Part shown: positions 24,613 through 37,418 of the stretch, in pieces | Numbering within the stretch: the first letter of the stretch is position 1 | Layout: each line of letters begins with the position of its first letter | From: Edolisoma coerulescens | Lineage: Eukaryota; Chordata; Aves; Passeriformes; Campephagidae | Reading direction: 5' to 3' | NCBI GenBank assembly: GCA_013397115.1 | Contig: VWZW01006289.1 | Span: 4,438,767 to 4,502,766 of the forward strand | DNA: 64,000 bases | The notes under the pieces: model-generated | Databases searched by the model: none | The model's input: only the letters and a program-made list of their open reading frames with translations | Told to the model about the DNA's origin: nothing | Translations under genes and position numbers: made by a program

Positions 24613-24717
24613 CTGAAATAAGAAGCAGTGCAATTGCTATCTTTTGTTCCTGTTCAGTTAGATGAGAAGGGTCCTCATATATTTTCCTTGAGAACCAGCC
24701 AATGACACCCTCAATTC
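24613..24717 (-). CDS. Best candidate coding exon, 105 nt, product unknown
   Basis: The minus-strand acceptor is TACTGCTTTTTTCAG and the donor is TTTCAG|GTAACTTG, both good. Only one frame is open over the full 105 nt: phase-1 entry, 34 whole codons, phase-1 exit, so inclusion or skipping preserves frame. The peptide includes GVIGWFSRKIYEDPSH, then a charged TEQEQK run, then a hydrophobic IAIALLLIS segment, an arrangement typical of a folded protein. The other two frames stop at codon 2 and codon 20. I do not recognise the family and assign no function. Neighbouring candidates (31547-31599 upstream, 15840-15881 downstream) join in frame. Introns would be roughly 7-9 kb, in keeping with a large bird gene. 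A decoy exon remains possible. Confidence 0.45.
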
Positions 24718-27700
24718 CTGAAAAAAGCAGTAGCATCACAAAGAATATTTATTTTATTCAGTTTAGTAGTCTTATATAGTTAATTCATTGCCCTCCTATT
24801 CATTAATAGCATAGTTATCTCAAATGCATATTAATAAGAACTTACTATCAGAAGCCACTACATTTTATCTATTTGTGAATATCAGCTTCAAATAATTTAT
24901 TTTAAGTAGAAATAGGGGAACAGAAAGAATAAAATTCATTCCATAGTGAATTTTTTTTTGAGTGAATTACGAGAATATCGTAAGTAGAAAGCAATTTAAT
25001 CAATGAACAAGTTTGAATTAAACCTAAAATATAAAAAATACCCCAACATGTGGCTAATTGTCACAGTCCCTAAAAATATTCCAGACAATATGAAGAAGTA
25101 ATTTGGGAATGATTGCCAAGAGTTGTTCAAACACCAGTAAGCAATAAATTTGAGAAAATCACATGGTTATGGAGTTCTTTGATTTGTATACTATGCCAAA
25201 TAGTCCACCATTTTTCATCATTATGACTGAGAAAAATTGTGACAAAAATCTTAGCATCACTTCCATAATAGTAATGAAAGTTCAAGAACCTTGCTAAAAC
25301 ACGGAAACAGTGATTTAATTTAAAAAATATTAAATAATATTAATTATTTAATCATATAAAATAATCAATTGAACAAAACATATGAACAAAGTTTCTTAAA
25401 TTAACATGGAAAAATAATTGTATTTCATAGAAGTTTAAAATGTACAAAGCTGATGATTTCAGGAAATAATTCTGCACACTTAGTAAAAAATGGACAGAGT
25501 TTGTAACATTTGTGGTTGTTCTAAAGGGAAAAATGTCACGTGTTTTTAACAAATCTTTGCTATCTGTTTGCAAACATATTTATAATTTTTAGTGTTTGAT
25601 TTATTACTGCTTTGAGGAAATCCATTGAAACCTTTAAACATCTTTATAGTTTCTTTGCTTGACATGAGCAATAGTTTTTTATTAAACCAAGTATTTCAGC
25701 TCCATATAAGTAAGGCTCTGCAGACAGGAGTAGCTGTAAATCACACTCGATAAACTCAGAATACTTACAAAGGTTTTTAAAATTGGTTCTAATCAATTAT
25801 AATACCAGAAAATTAGAGAAATATTTTGTGGGAATAGTACAAATTAGTTTATGCTTTTTCATTTCTTCTAATTTACGGAAGTATTTATGCTGATGAAAGA
25901 GTCATTGTTCACTTCAGATCATACGACTTTTCTTCATAGTTTTGCCTGGGTTGTCTTCTGAGCAGCTGCAGAAGTGAATCCAGAGCATTACATTTTCAGA
26001 ATCTTGGGAGAAGTATTGAAAACTATGCCACGAATTTTTTTTGTCACATGTAATACAATATGCTCTAAATGACCAGAAAACAGCTTTTCAAGAAGTTGTC
26101 ATATAGAGGGAACACTGTAATAACAAATTGTTGTGGCCTAAAACTCACTTTGATAAGGAACTATGGACAACCCATTGTAAATACATTTATCACAAACTGC
26201 CACAAATGAAAAAGTTAAACATTTGCTATCCTTTGCTGATTGGTAAAAACTCTAAGCTGTGTTTTCTCATAGATTAAAAAGATACTTTCCCAGTTAAATA
26301 TTTATTTTGCTTTTAGACGGAAGTGTAATATTTCCATGTTTCCCAGGTTACTTATGTTGCATGAATTAGTCTAATATATTGTCAAATACTAGGAGTATCC
26401 AGAAAAAAATTTCAAACCTCTTAAAAGAGGACAATCAATATGTAGCTTGCAGTCTTTTAGTTTTTCTTATAGGTTCTCCTATTACTTCAGCAAACAAAGG
26501 TTCCTCGGGACACATCCCCAGACTTTGCTCTTCTGGGGGTCTTATTTTTACAGCAAATTTCTTCTTGGACATTCATTAATATGCAGTCTTTTTTTTTTTT
26601 TTTNTTTTCTTCTTAAAAAAAGCTGGATCTTGAAGTACTGCAGACACATCCCCCAGACTTTCCCTCCAGCCTCTCTCAATCTAGGCAATTTCTAGAAGTA
26701 TCAGTGGCTAACTGGAGTAATCTGTAGAGATTTCTTCCCAGTTTACTGTGTCACAATTCACTGTGCAAAAATTCACAGGAACAGTCAGGCGGAAGGTGGG
26801 AGTAACCCTTGTAGTGCTCTGCAAAATTTTCCACAGATTATCCTCTTCACTTATTCTGTTTTTCAATAAAGCAACCACTAAAGGGACAGTTGAGAGATCT
26901 CAGCAAGTTCTGCCTCCTCTCAGATTCACATGTGTAGCTCTCAGTCAGCCGGTCACCTTCACCTTCCCCTTGTTTCTTCCATGAAAAGCATTTCCACACT
27001 GCTAGGGATTTTTTTCTCAGAGAATGATGTAGTCCAAGCCCTACAGTGGGAAGAAAGTTACATCTCGCTGAAGAACATTTGACCTCCTCCATGTAAAAGC
27101 CCTGGTAAAGTAAGAGGAAAAAAGGCCACATGAATATCTGACTCCTCTAGTTCTTGTCAGTGAGGAAGACCTCTTTGTTCACCCTCTTATTTACTGTTAG
27201 ATGAACACAGCTGTAAATAAGAATTCAAAAATCTGAAATTAGTGTATTTAGAATGGCATATGGGTACCGTTATTCTAAAGGGACATTGCTCAAATTTCAC
27301 ACAGACATATTAATAACTGTTATGCTTAATTAATTTTTATCAAGTTCTTCTTCTGCAGATGCATTTCTTAGTCTATTAATACCTTCTAGCAAGAAAATAC
27401 AAGACTTCAATGGCCTTGCATATTCCGGTAGAAAGTGGTGAATATGACTAGGAGGATCCATAGGAGATACTTGCAGTTTGTAGAAACAGGCTAAATTCCT
27501 TCCACATGGGTCATAAGAAAACAATCACAGTCTAATAACATCAAGTTTAAAGCCCAAAAGAGACTATTAAATCATCTAATATGACTTCTCATATATCACA
27601 TCCCTTTAAACTTTTTTTTCAGTTACACCTATAATGAACCCAAATAATCATGCTTAACAAAAACATATCTACAAGAAAGACCTGAAGATATATGTTGGGT

Positions 27701-28262
27701 GGATCATTCCCTACTTGTATTAGTGCAAGCCAGGAGGACAGCTGGACTTTGAAGTGTAGGCAGCCAGCTGTGAGGGAGAAGGAAACCAGGAACACCACCA
27801 ATGGCTGCCTCTGACTGGGATTTTGTTTTATTGCTCTCACCAAAGCCATTCCAGTTCTACCATATCACTTTACGAATAATTAACCTCAATGTTAAACCTT
27901 TCTGACAAAGTTCTCATTTAAATTATTTCTCAATTCAACTCACATCTAGTCATTCTTCATTTGTTTTTTTCTCTTCAGTGTAAGGGTCTTACAGACCTGT
28001 GAAGTTTTCCTGGTATTCCAAGATTAATTACAAATTAATATAATTGGACTATGAGTGCAATAAGATAGTTTTTTTTTAAAAAGTACCCAAAGAAATACCT
28101 CTGTGCTCATGTCATTTAGGTTGGATTATTTAAAATGTTTTTATACTATTTCTTTATGTTTAGGTGGAGCTTGAGGGACTCAAGTCATACATACCTTTGT
28201 TACTGATTGGTGTAAAATTCTCAGGCTTCACTCTTAAAAATACAATCATTATACAAAGAAAA
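24718..28262. other. Very AT-rich unique DNA, no supported gene
   Basis: No transposon or RNA gene was recognised. A T-run interrupted by a single N lies at 26589-26608 (N at 26604), a likely base-calling failure in a homopolymer. Confidence 0.5.
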
Positions 28263-28263
28263 T

Positions 28264-28749
28264 TGTTGCATCGTGAATTGCGAGTTCTCACAGCCTCCTT
28301 GCAGCCCTGCCTTCAGCTCCCCATTGGTCATCTGCAATCCCTCCCCTGATCCATCCTCACTGGCTGGTTCCCTGTTAATCCCTCCCATGTTCCCTTTCCC
28401 TATTGGATTGTACCCCTCACCCCGCCTCCCTATGTCCCAGTATAAAAACGCCTGTAACTTCCTGGTGTGTCATCTCACTGCTCTTGCGCCTTCCGAAGAT
28501 AAAACTTCCTGGAGTCTAAGCAGTAGATAGCTCCTCTTCACCTTTATCTCTGCTGGCGCATCTCCCACCGGCCTGGGGGAAGCCCCATCAAGTGGAAGCT
28601 ACGTTCTCGACCACTTTCGTGTTTTCCTGCTGTGGTCAGGGTGTAGCATAAGACCCTGGGCTCCCTTCATCCAGGCCCATGCGCCGCCCCAAGCAGCCGG
28701 CCTGGCAGAGCTGCTGACGGAATCCTGATATGGTGGCAGCACAACCACA
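28264..28749 (+). mobile_element. LTR with CCAAT/TATA promoter, plus strand
   Basis: This is a GC-richer island in AT-rich DNA with LTR organisation. Two inverted CCAAT boxes (ATTGG at 28323-28327 and 28402-28406) precede a TATAAAA box at 28441-28447. A variant polyadenylation signal (AGATAAA) lies at 28497-28503, then a C-rich U5-like stretch. The unit starts TGTTGCATCG and may end CAACCACA. GAAAA occurs directly on both sides (28258-28262 and 28750-28754), a possible short target duplication but low in complexity. Alternatively the LTR ends earlier and GGTGGCAGC near 28732-28740 belongs to a primer-binding site. No internal coding region is recognisable after it. The exact family is unassigned. 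Confidence 0.65.
28441..28447 (+). promoter_or_regulatory. TATA box of the 28.3-kb LTR
   Basis: TATAAAA lies about 35 bases after ATTGG-containing C-rich DNA and about 55 bases before the AGATAAA signal. This is the spacing expected for an LTR U3/R boundary. Confidence 0.6.
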
Positions 28750-28754
28750 GAAAA

Positions 28755-31546
28755 CATGTTCATGGAAGGGTGGTTGTACCTTGGAGGTGGGTATCTTTGG
28801 GATGGAAGTGCGTTAATATTACAATTAGGTTATAATAAACCAGGTTCATCTGAGGAAAGTGATTTCTTTACAGTTGTTGGCTCAGCAGCAAGATACCTCC
28901 TATCTTCCTTGTTTGACAGGTGCTACATGGTTTATCAGCTCTAAAGTCCCACCGAGTTCCCCTCCCTGCAAGGGTTTCAACAGAGCCTGGCCATGGTGCT
29001 TCCACTCTGCTCCACCCTCCATTCCATCCCCCTCAGAGGGTGTTTAGAGTTTCAGATCACATGTATGGGGAACCATCGTAAGAATATGTTTTGAGGACAC
29101 CAACCACATTCCATCCAGGGAGTAAGTAGTAGCTGCATTTTGCCCTATAATTCCTGTACCTCTATAACTTCTTCTAGGATATGAATACAACATCTCAGTT
29201 TCCTCTAATTTTACTCCCAGCCATCTCTCCACACCAAGTGTAGAATAATACAAGATAATATAACTATACCAAGAAGGCCATAATGACAGCTCCTTGGAAA
29301 AACAATACCTACATGCAGCTTTCTCTCATTTCCTCACTTTGAAGGGTTATTTTTCCTGCTTACTGGAGTGACAATGTCACAGCCAACCAATAAATAGGAT
29401 GGATTCAGAATCCAGTCAGTAATTTAATAATGGGAATAATGCACTTTTTTAAAAATTGCATTTACCTATCAAGTCCCATACAACTTTTTTTTCCTTTTTG
29501 CTATCAAAAAGAATGTGTTATGACAATTTTGTATAATGGTTTCTCATTGTGTGAATACGGTGAACCAGGTAATTCGCAAATCTGTGGCAGGTTTTAGGCT
29601 TTAAGATGGTTTCAGTGTTTAAAGTTACTAATATTAAACATCTTGCTGAATGCATCAATCCGCATCATTCCACACTGCTATTCACCACACAGGATGATGC
29701 CAAAAAGACAACAGAGTGAAAGATATTAGCTCAGTAAGAGGAACCAAGTATGTGCTTATCCTTAAAAAGAGGAACAGCAGTAGCTAATGTGTTATGAGAA
29801 CCGATAAAAGCAATTGGTGATCAGAGCTGATCTCATGTGAGAAATTTGCACCAATGTCAGGATAGTCAGAGAAATAAGGGGACAAAGGTAATCTTTTTGC
29901 CCTCAACAAAGAAAAGACAGCTAACAAAGTGTTATTACAGTCATAACATCTTCCAGATTCTGCCTAAGAACAAAGTCCTTGTCCAGATGATGAAGGATCA
30001 CATGAAGTTAAAGGGCGGACTCAGAGAGAAGAAAGGCGCGTATGACCTAATCACAACCATGTGTAACATCACTGATAAAAGTGCAATCCTACATTGATCA
30101 TGTGTTCAGCTTCTCAATAATTTTGACACCATCTGATGTGACCAGCTCTAGATTTCCAGATGTAGGAACTCTAACCCATCTCATTGAACTCATCGCAAGT
30201 TTCTGTCAGCAGCCAGAGAGAGGAGTGTGAGCAGGCAAATGCTGCAGCAACTGGTTTTCTATTAGCCAGAGCATGTAGTCAATAGTTCCAGGACAAGGGT
30301 GGGAAACATTTGGAAGAACAGAAATGCCTGAGCCTGATATTATTTGACTCCTCTAAAACAAATTCAGATGCACCAGTGAAATGACACTTTGTTTCTAGTA
30401 CTTCTCCAACATAAAGAAGCTAAAGGAAGTAAAAAACATGCTAGTGAGGAACGTAGCTTACCTCGAAGTCATAGAAGTGAAATGAAATTAAATAGGCATG
30501 TTTGTTGGCTCATCAAAATAGGAGGCAGGCAAAAATCCCTGTTAATCCCTAGTTGTACACAGACTGAATGACTGTAATTATTAAGGATCAGAAACATTTT
30601 GCCAATTAATCTTCACTCTTTCTTCCTATATAGAATACAATAGAATATTTTTATATTTTTATAAAAAATTAGGAATATTTTATTTTGTTGTGGACTCCAT
30701 CATTAAAAATGTGAAAGATTTTGGCATCTTTAAGTGCTTATACCTTTGACTTCTGAAAACCTAAGGGTTTGAGCTTTGTTTCCTTATCTGGCAATGTATG
30801 ATAATAATGGGAAGTTAACTGCTGCTGACAGGACAGCTGCAGCATTTGAAATATGAAATTGCTGTTGGGACTTCAAACATAGTTTACAAAATTTCTGTCA
30901 TAGTGACATAGGGAATAAATTGATTTGTCTTATTTTGTTCTCTCATTCATTTTTTAATTTAACAGAATACTTCATTCTAGTGGTTAAGGACTAATAGTAA
31001 AGAGGGATAATTAATGCATTTAGTGTGAGAGAGCATTCCACAAAGACTTCTGGCATGATCTCTTTCTTCCTCCAGTCCTCTGTCCTTCTTAGGGGGAATT
31101 CAATTTGACATAAGGTGTCTTCAGGGGGCTCTTCTTACAGGACCGTATGCTCCAGAGTACTGCCCATTCTCTGAGGCAGGGCTGGGTGGATTTTTCTGTG
31201 TATGTCAGCAGGTGTTTCTCCACTGCTTTACACAGCACAGTCTGTTCTTGGAAGACCTAAGTCTTGCCGGTGCTGGCAAATATTAGAAGACTTCCTTCCT
31301 TTAGGCAAACCATGACCTTTTTCACACAGGTTGATAGGGACTGTAGAGGAAAGAACATTACCCATGTACAGCCTGAAATGCAGGATAGAGTTTTGAGTTC
31401 AAATTCACTCTCTTCTGGCCCTCGTATCCTTCACATACAAGTTTGAGGAGATGGTGCTACCACTTTGTGATGGTGGAACTTTGCCAATGGTTCAGAGATT
31501 TTCTGGGAATAGAGAATACATGAAATACTTCACTTAGCTCTCTTAC
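28755..31546. other. Unique DNA, no supported gene
   Basis: Short open frames just after the LTR (28756-28944, 28859-29047) match no retroviral domain that I recognise. The rest, including an 86-codon frame at 29837-30097, shows nothing identifiable. Confidence 0.5.
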
Positions 31547-31599
31547 CTGAGGTGGGAAAATTTTGCTGCTCACCCATTTGTATTCTTGAAATATGGGAG
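31547..31599 (-). CDS. Candidate internal coding exon, 53 nt, product unknown
   Basis: The acceptor on minus is very good (CACTCCCCTACTTTTTCAG) and the donor is CTCAG|GTAAGAG. Two frames are open. Entry phase 2, exit phase 1 reads SHISRIQMGEQQNFPTS. Entry phase 1, exit phase 0 reads PIFQEYKWVSSKIFPPQ. Only the first joins in frame to 24613-24717, with GGA (Gly) as the split codon. The site strengths are the best of the four candidate exons, but the peptide is short and unrecognised. The upstream partner, which must exit in phase 2, was not found in the window. Confidence 0.32.
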
Positions 31600-31971
31600 C
31601 TGAAAAAGTAGGGGAGTGGGGTATAATTGAAAGTGCCTGAGGCCTCAGTTGAAAAAATTACAGTATCAATCACAGAATGTAGTATGGGGGCTTTTTTTAT
31701 TTTGCTTTGATTGTTGTTGTTAGCTGTACTGCATTTTGTATTGGCTTTGATGATTTACAATTCTAAGAATTCAGTGTAAAAATGAGATTATCTATTATGA
31801 AATGTATCTAAAATCAGGGAATTAATTAATGAAGCATTTCAATGCATTCTAAATCAAAATTATTTGTGGGTATGAAGTAAATATGAATAAAATATGAAGT
31901 TTGAAAACTTAACTTAACAACTTTTTCTTTTTTTTCTGTTCCCAAATCAAGAATAATTTTCCTCTGGTTAC
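31600..31971. other. AT-rich spacer, nothing recognised
   Basis: No signals beyond short T-runs were seen. Confidence 0.5.
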
Positions 31972-32013
31972 CTTTGAGGACTCATGGGATAACAGGAATG
32001 TCACTGGTGAAAT
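31972..32013 (-). other. Weak exon-like segment, 42 nt
   Basis: The acceptor is CTATGAATTTTCAG (weak tract) and the donor is CAAAG|GTAACC. The only open frame is phase 0 to 0 (ISPVTFLLSHESSK). It can follow the open segment at 33198-33257 in frame. It cannot feed the phase-2 entry of 31547-31599, so it does not belong to the same chain. Probably a decoy. Confidence 0.12.
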
Positions 32014-32274
32014 CTGAAAATTCATAGGAGTTATATTAAAACATTACATTATTTAATTGACTAAACAATAAAAAGACACAGTATTGTGGAGGGTATTTTC
32101 TACTTGAGGGACTATAATTTCCCAAGAAAAAAACATCATATATTTTCCTGCTCTAGTGGCACAATTAACTACCAAGGCATGAATCCTATGAGGCAGACAA
32201 GCAATACTTTAAATTGTATTCACCCTTCTCAGAAATCATATCTTATACTAGTAAATCCTATTGATCCAGCATTA

Positions 32275-33097
32275 TCATAGATTCATAGAATGATAGAATG
32301 GTTTGGGTTGGAAGGGAACTCTAAAGGTCATCTAGTCCAACCCCCCTATAGTGAGAAGCGACATCTTCCATGAGATCATATTGGCCAGAGCCCTGTCCAG
32401 CTTGACCTTGAATGTTTCCAGGGATGGAATATCTACCACCACTTTGGGCAACCTGTGCCAGTGTTTCACTACTTTGATGTTGGAAAATTTCTTCCTTAAA
32501 TTTAGTCTAATTATACCCTCTTTCAGTTTAAAATCATCATCCCTTGTCCTACAGCAACAGGCCTTGCTAAAAAGTTTACCCCCATTTTTCTTATAAGCCC
32601 TCTTATAGGACCTGCTTTTGTCCCGTAAGTCCTCATAGGGACACAACAGGTCTCTCCAGAGCCTTCTTTTCTCCAGGCTGAGCAGCCCCAATTCTCTCAG
32701 CCTGTCTCCATGGGGGAGGTGTTTCAGTTCTCTGATCCTCTTTATGACCCTCCTCTGGACCTGCTCCAACAGGTCCAGGTCCTTCTTATGTTGATATGCC
32801 CAGAACCAGCCCCGTGGATGCCGTACTCCAGGTGGGTTCTCACCACAGCAGAGTACAAGCAGAGAATCACCTCTCTTGACCTACTGACCACACTTCCTTT
32901 GATGCATCCCAGGATGCAGTTGGTTCTCTGGGCTGCGAGCTCATGTTGCCAGCTCCTGTGCAACCTCTCACGTACCAGCACCCCCAAATCCTTCTTGGCG
33001 GGGCTGCTCTTTATCTTTATTGATACCAGGTGTTAACCCAACTCAGGTGGAGGACCTTGCACTCAGTCTTGTTGAACCTTATGAGGTTCCCATGACC
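32275..33097 (-). mobile_element. CR1 LINE, 5'-truncated, minus strand
   Basis: The left edge has the CR1 3' signature in reverse complement (TCATAGATTCATAGAATGAT) followed by the conserved GGTTTGGGTTGGAAGGGA block. Reading leftward on minus, 32769-32332 is open for 145 codons with CR1 reverse-transcriptase C-terminal features: LRELGLLSLEKRRLWRDL, then KHWHRLPKVVVDIPSLETFK. A further ORF piece at 32742-32987 holds the upstream LYSAVVRTHLEYGIHGAG motif. The element is truncated at the right near 33097. It retains the longest uninterrupted CR1 frame in the window, so it is comparatively young, but it is far from full length. Confidence 0.96.
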
Positions 33098-36000
33098 CCC
33101 TAACATTTTAGGGTTATTATGCTTTTTTCTCTTATTCTTTACTATAAATTACCCATTAACCTTCATTTGGAAAACAGTTGCCTCAAAAGATTCTTACCTG
33201 AGATAAAACTTGTACATTGTCATTCACAATGGGTGAAATCAGATTCTTATTTCTCATAGTTTAACTAAATTACATAATGTTTTCCTTTCTCTCATGCATT
33301 TTGAACTCTCTGGGTTTTCAATGTCAGTAGGAGGGTGAACAAAATAAGTTTCCTCAAATATTTGCCTAATTTCTAAAAACTCTGAGCAGAACTGTTAAAT
33401 TGATGGCCTCGTATTTTTCTTCAGAGTCTTGTTTTCCTGTGCTATTTAGATGAGAGGAGGAATTTAATTAGCCATAATGACAATATATATATATTCATTA
33501 TTTTTTTTCCTCTGCACCATTAGATACCCCAGACAACATCCCTTTTTATTCTTTAAGTCTAAAACAAAAATTTTATTTTAAGTCACATAGAACACCTGTC
33601 CAATCTCCCAAACTTTTAAAAAGGCCAAATTTCATTAAGTCTTAGTTTCATTTGTAGATCCAAAAGTTTCATAGTGCCGAAGATAACTTAAAATAAGTAA
33701 AAACTCAGCAAAATTGTTCTTTAGCTCAATAGAAAAATGTAGACACTCACTTCTATATGTTTTGTTACTTGGTCTTATTCTGTATATTGTTAAGGTCATT
33801 TTCTCTTTTTAAGAGAATATGGATGAAATCCACCTGCCCTTACTTGAGCAAATAAAAATTAGTTGCCTATGTCTGAATTAGTCATTTGAGTCTCTTTTCA
33901 TTGGCAGTAGAGAGAAATAAGTAATTTTAAAGTGAGGGTTTTTAAAGAAAATTCACATGAACTGACCTCTGATAAAAAACTAACAAAAATAGAAGAAAAC
34001 TGTTTTTAAATTAAGTATAAAAATTGAAATATTCTTTCTATTTTATGTATTATTTTACTCTTTTGGCATGTATTTCCTGTTTATGGCTCAGCAGTCAGTA
34101 TCTCCTTAGATGTAAATTGCAGAAAGTTTTATTTCAAGATATTACTTCAAATAAGAATTATGTTTCCAATCACATCTCTACCTTCAGACTCTTTGTCTAG
34201 TTAAATTGGGCTCTAAAAATCATAAAAACCACTTAACTGAAAGTACAAACAGGTAGGGTTGCTTAGATATGTCTGGGGTTGGTTGGATGAATGATACATC
34301 TTATGCCATACATTTGATTCAAACCCCTTACTCTTTGACTAGAAAGTAAAAATGAGTGGCCATGACAAACACAGAAGTGCTTCTGAGCATGAAATTCTCT
34401 TAGGTCAGACTTAGGAGTAGCACGAGGAGGAAACCAAACCAAGAAATTACAAGTATATACTCCCCACTAATAATATAGCTGTCAGTTCTCAACACCTAAT
34501 TAGTGGTGTGAAATCCGATAAATTTTTTCAACAATACTTTCTCTAGTCCCTGCAAGGTAAAAACTATCACTTTATAAGAGCATGTTATTGTCAAAAAGCT
34601 TAAGCTCTTCATGTACTTCAAAAGATATTTTTTGTCTACTTGACTCAAAATACTGACAGCAACAGCTTTCCAGGACTAACAAAGCATAGTATTAAGCTCA
34701 GCTGTTTCATCAGAAAATCATAAAGACTGTTGTTGTGAAAAAATAACTCCCTCCAGGTTTACATGAATTTTTGGAGCAGCCACCTCTTGCATAGTGCTGT
34801 GAAAAACTGACTGAAGACATGCAGCAAAACTGAACGGCCAGAACACAAGTGAAGGGAAAAATGGTCATTCTTAGTACACTTGTTGCCTTCAAGAAATCTT
34901 GAATCTCAGCAACAGAAGAGCATCATTCTATGCTTCTTTTATACTTGCTTTGATTAAGGAATGCCATCCTTTCAGCTTTTGAACAAATGTTACCATATTT
35001 GTCGCATGACCAATCATAAGTTTAATGCTAGACATAAGACTTTTACATTTAACCAGTTGGGTTGATCTCCTTTTCCATTAGTAATGTGAAATTTAAAAAA
35101 ATCAGAAAGGAAAATTTGTGAACATAGGCTGAAGTTTGTGTTCATATCAATGTTTAAAAATCATTCATAAAATTTATGTTTTGAGGCCTGATGATATTTC
35201 TTATTTTCTATACTCAACCTGCAAATACATTTTTATACTCATGTAAATTATCATTATAATTCAGATTCCATTGTTAAAAGTGTGAATCATTCTGATCATT
35301 GTTTTGGTGTCAACTAATCCATGCTTATTAGAGTGAAAGATTCAAAAATAACAGCATCTATTCTATAGTATTTCCAACTTGGATTAGATTAACTATAAAT
35401 TCTCTAATTAAGATTTCACGGTTGTGTTTATTCTACTGTTTTGAAACTTAAAGTTTATTTCAAATTTTCAATGTGATAAATGAGTACCAAGGACTTTAAA
35501 TGCAAACTAAATTAGCCACACATATAGCTCATCAGATTAAAAATTAAACATTATACACTGCTGAAACTGTCAACACAGATGCAGTTCCTTTGAATTCTAG
35601 AGTAATTCCTCTTGATGTCATCAGCGTTGCAAGAAGGTGAGTTTCTTACAAACAAAAACTAAATCATAACAAAACAGAATTGCCTGTTTATAAACTCATA
35701 TATATTTGTCTCTAGGCAGAATGACATTGCAAAGCATTACACATAATGTTAATAAAAATGACAGTATTATATGTAACAATGGTAGCAAACTTTAGCAATA
35801 CTGAGTCTAGTCAACTCACAGAGAGTTTAGATGGCAACTTTATTCTTCCTTTATCGTTTTGCTACATCTGAATGACAATTTAACTGATTGAGCCTCTGAG
35901 TATTTTCTTCACAATTCAGGAATTAGTCACAATCTAAATGTGCAGTGCCAGTAGGAACAAGCGTAGAGAGCATTTTTCTCAAAGTAGAAATATTTTATAC

Positions 36001-37418
36001 AGTGTCAGGGTCTCCATGTAAAAGGATTTTTTAAAATGTTTACAATTATGCTTATCAATTACCCTGAATTCTTTTCCATATCTTTATTTGAAACAAGGTT
36101 TGGAGTTGCATCTTAGCAGCTTGCCAAATTTCTGGACTATCAAACGTTTTTCATCTTAACTGCATGGACATCAGCCTCACTGACCTTTGAAGGGCTAAAC
36201 ATCATGCAAAAGAAAAGCCCTTTGCATAAATATCTTTTCTTCTTTCTCTTATCTGTTGTTTCCACATAGAATTGCTCTGGCTACCAAAACAGCCTTCCCT
36301 GATTCAAAAGTGTGAGAAAGTGGGACACTATTAGGAAATACAGGAATTAGTAGAAAAAAGGAGAGCAAGGTTAAAAAAGGATTGTAGAAAAAAATGGAGT
36401 AAGGGACAGAAAAAGAAAATAATATAATGAAACTAAGATTCAATACATCAAGAAAAAGAAGATCAGACAAAGGGTGCCACTGATATTGACAAAAGAATGA
36501 AAAGTAAAATCTTACTCTATGAAATGTAAGCTCTTATTCAAGTCTTGGAGATGATATGAATGTGACAAACAGCCATACATGAAACATACCAAACATGAAA
36601 AATATTTGCAAAACTAAAAAGTAGATTTCATCCTCAGAAAAATTGTAATGAAAATGTAGAATTCAATAGAATTCATTAATATTATAGTAAAGTTACTTTT
36701 ATAATTTTGATGTCTTTTTTGTTGGCACAAAAGAATAAAATAAAACTATTTTATCCACAAAGGCATTGCCACTTGGCAGCACAGTACTTCAATTCTATAG
36801 CAACCCTCTGGTTTATGTTACAAAGTAGTTCTGAATTCTGAAGACATTGACATATCTGTAAGAAGTAGATTCTAAAACAGAGGGGTTTTGTTGAATTAAA
36901 TATGAAAAGGAATAATGCAATCAGTACAGAACTCCTTGTCTTATTTATTTTATATGGAGTTCAATACAAATCTCAACTAATATGTTTTTCACTTATCAGC
37001 ATTATCAAGTTTTCAATTTTTGTTGTGTTGCAGAATATTCTAGTGACACCGTATGACTCTGAATTGTACTATCAAAACTATGAAGTACTGCACAAGGAAT
37101 CAGGAAAACTGTGCTGAGGAACTACATACTGGGTTCTGGCTTGTCATCTTTAAAATCTCCTTGGGAACAGTAGTACCTGATAGGGTAGCTATCTGGTTTC
37201 ACATTGGTCAGAATGCAGAATTGTGATTTTATCATCTTGCGGTAAGGGAGTAGACAAAATGATTGAAAGCAAATATTCCCTCATTTAAAATATTCTGTCC
37301 TGTGTTCCCTTCTTATTTCCAGTCCAGTAGCTGCTGCTTGATTCCCAGCCCTTCACTGATTGTACAATACCTTGTAGTACCGGAGAAAAGTCTGATAATT
37401 TTCCATCGTACTTCAGAG
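33098..37418. other. Very AT-rich unique DNA, no supported gene
   Basis: No transposon or RNA gene was recognised. A strong minus donor (CTCAG|GTAAGA, junction 33198/33197) follows a 20-codon frame from an ATG (33257 to 33198, reading NLISPIVNDNVQVLSQ at its end), with no good acceptor. A minus-strand-independent AAG|GTGAGT donor lies on plus at 35636/35637. A TA run is present near 33485-33495. Confidence 0.5.

Noticed and set aside
33198..33257. 20-codon minus frame from ATG ending at CAG|GTAAGA, joinable to 31972-32013
   Set aside because: No acceptor or promoter evidence, and the phase-0 chain it makes is incompatible with the stronger 31547-24613 chain.
35580..35640. Plus-strand segment ending at AAG|GTGAGT with an open 27-codon frame
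   Set aside because: Excellent donor but no pyrimidine-rich acceptor upstream; most likely a decoy.
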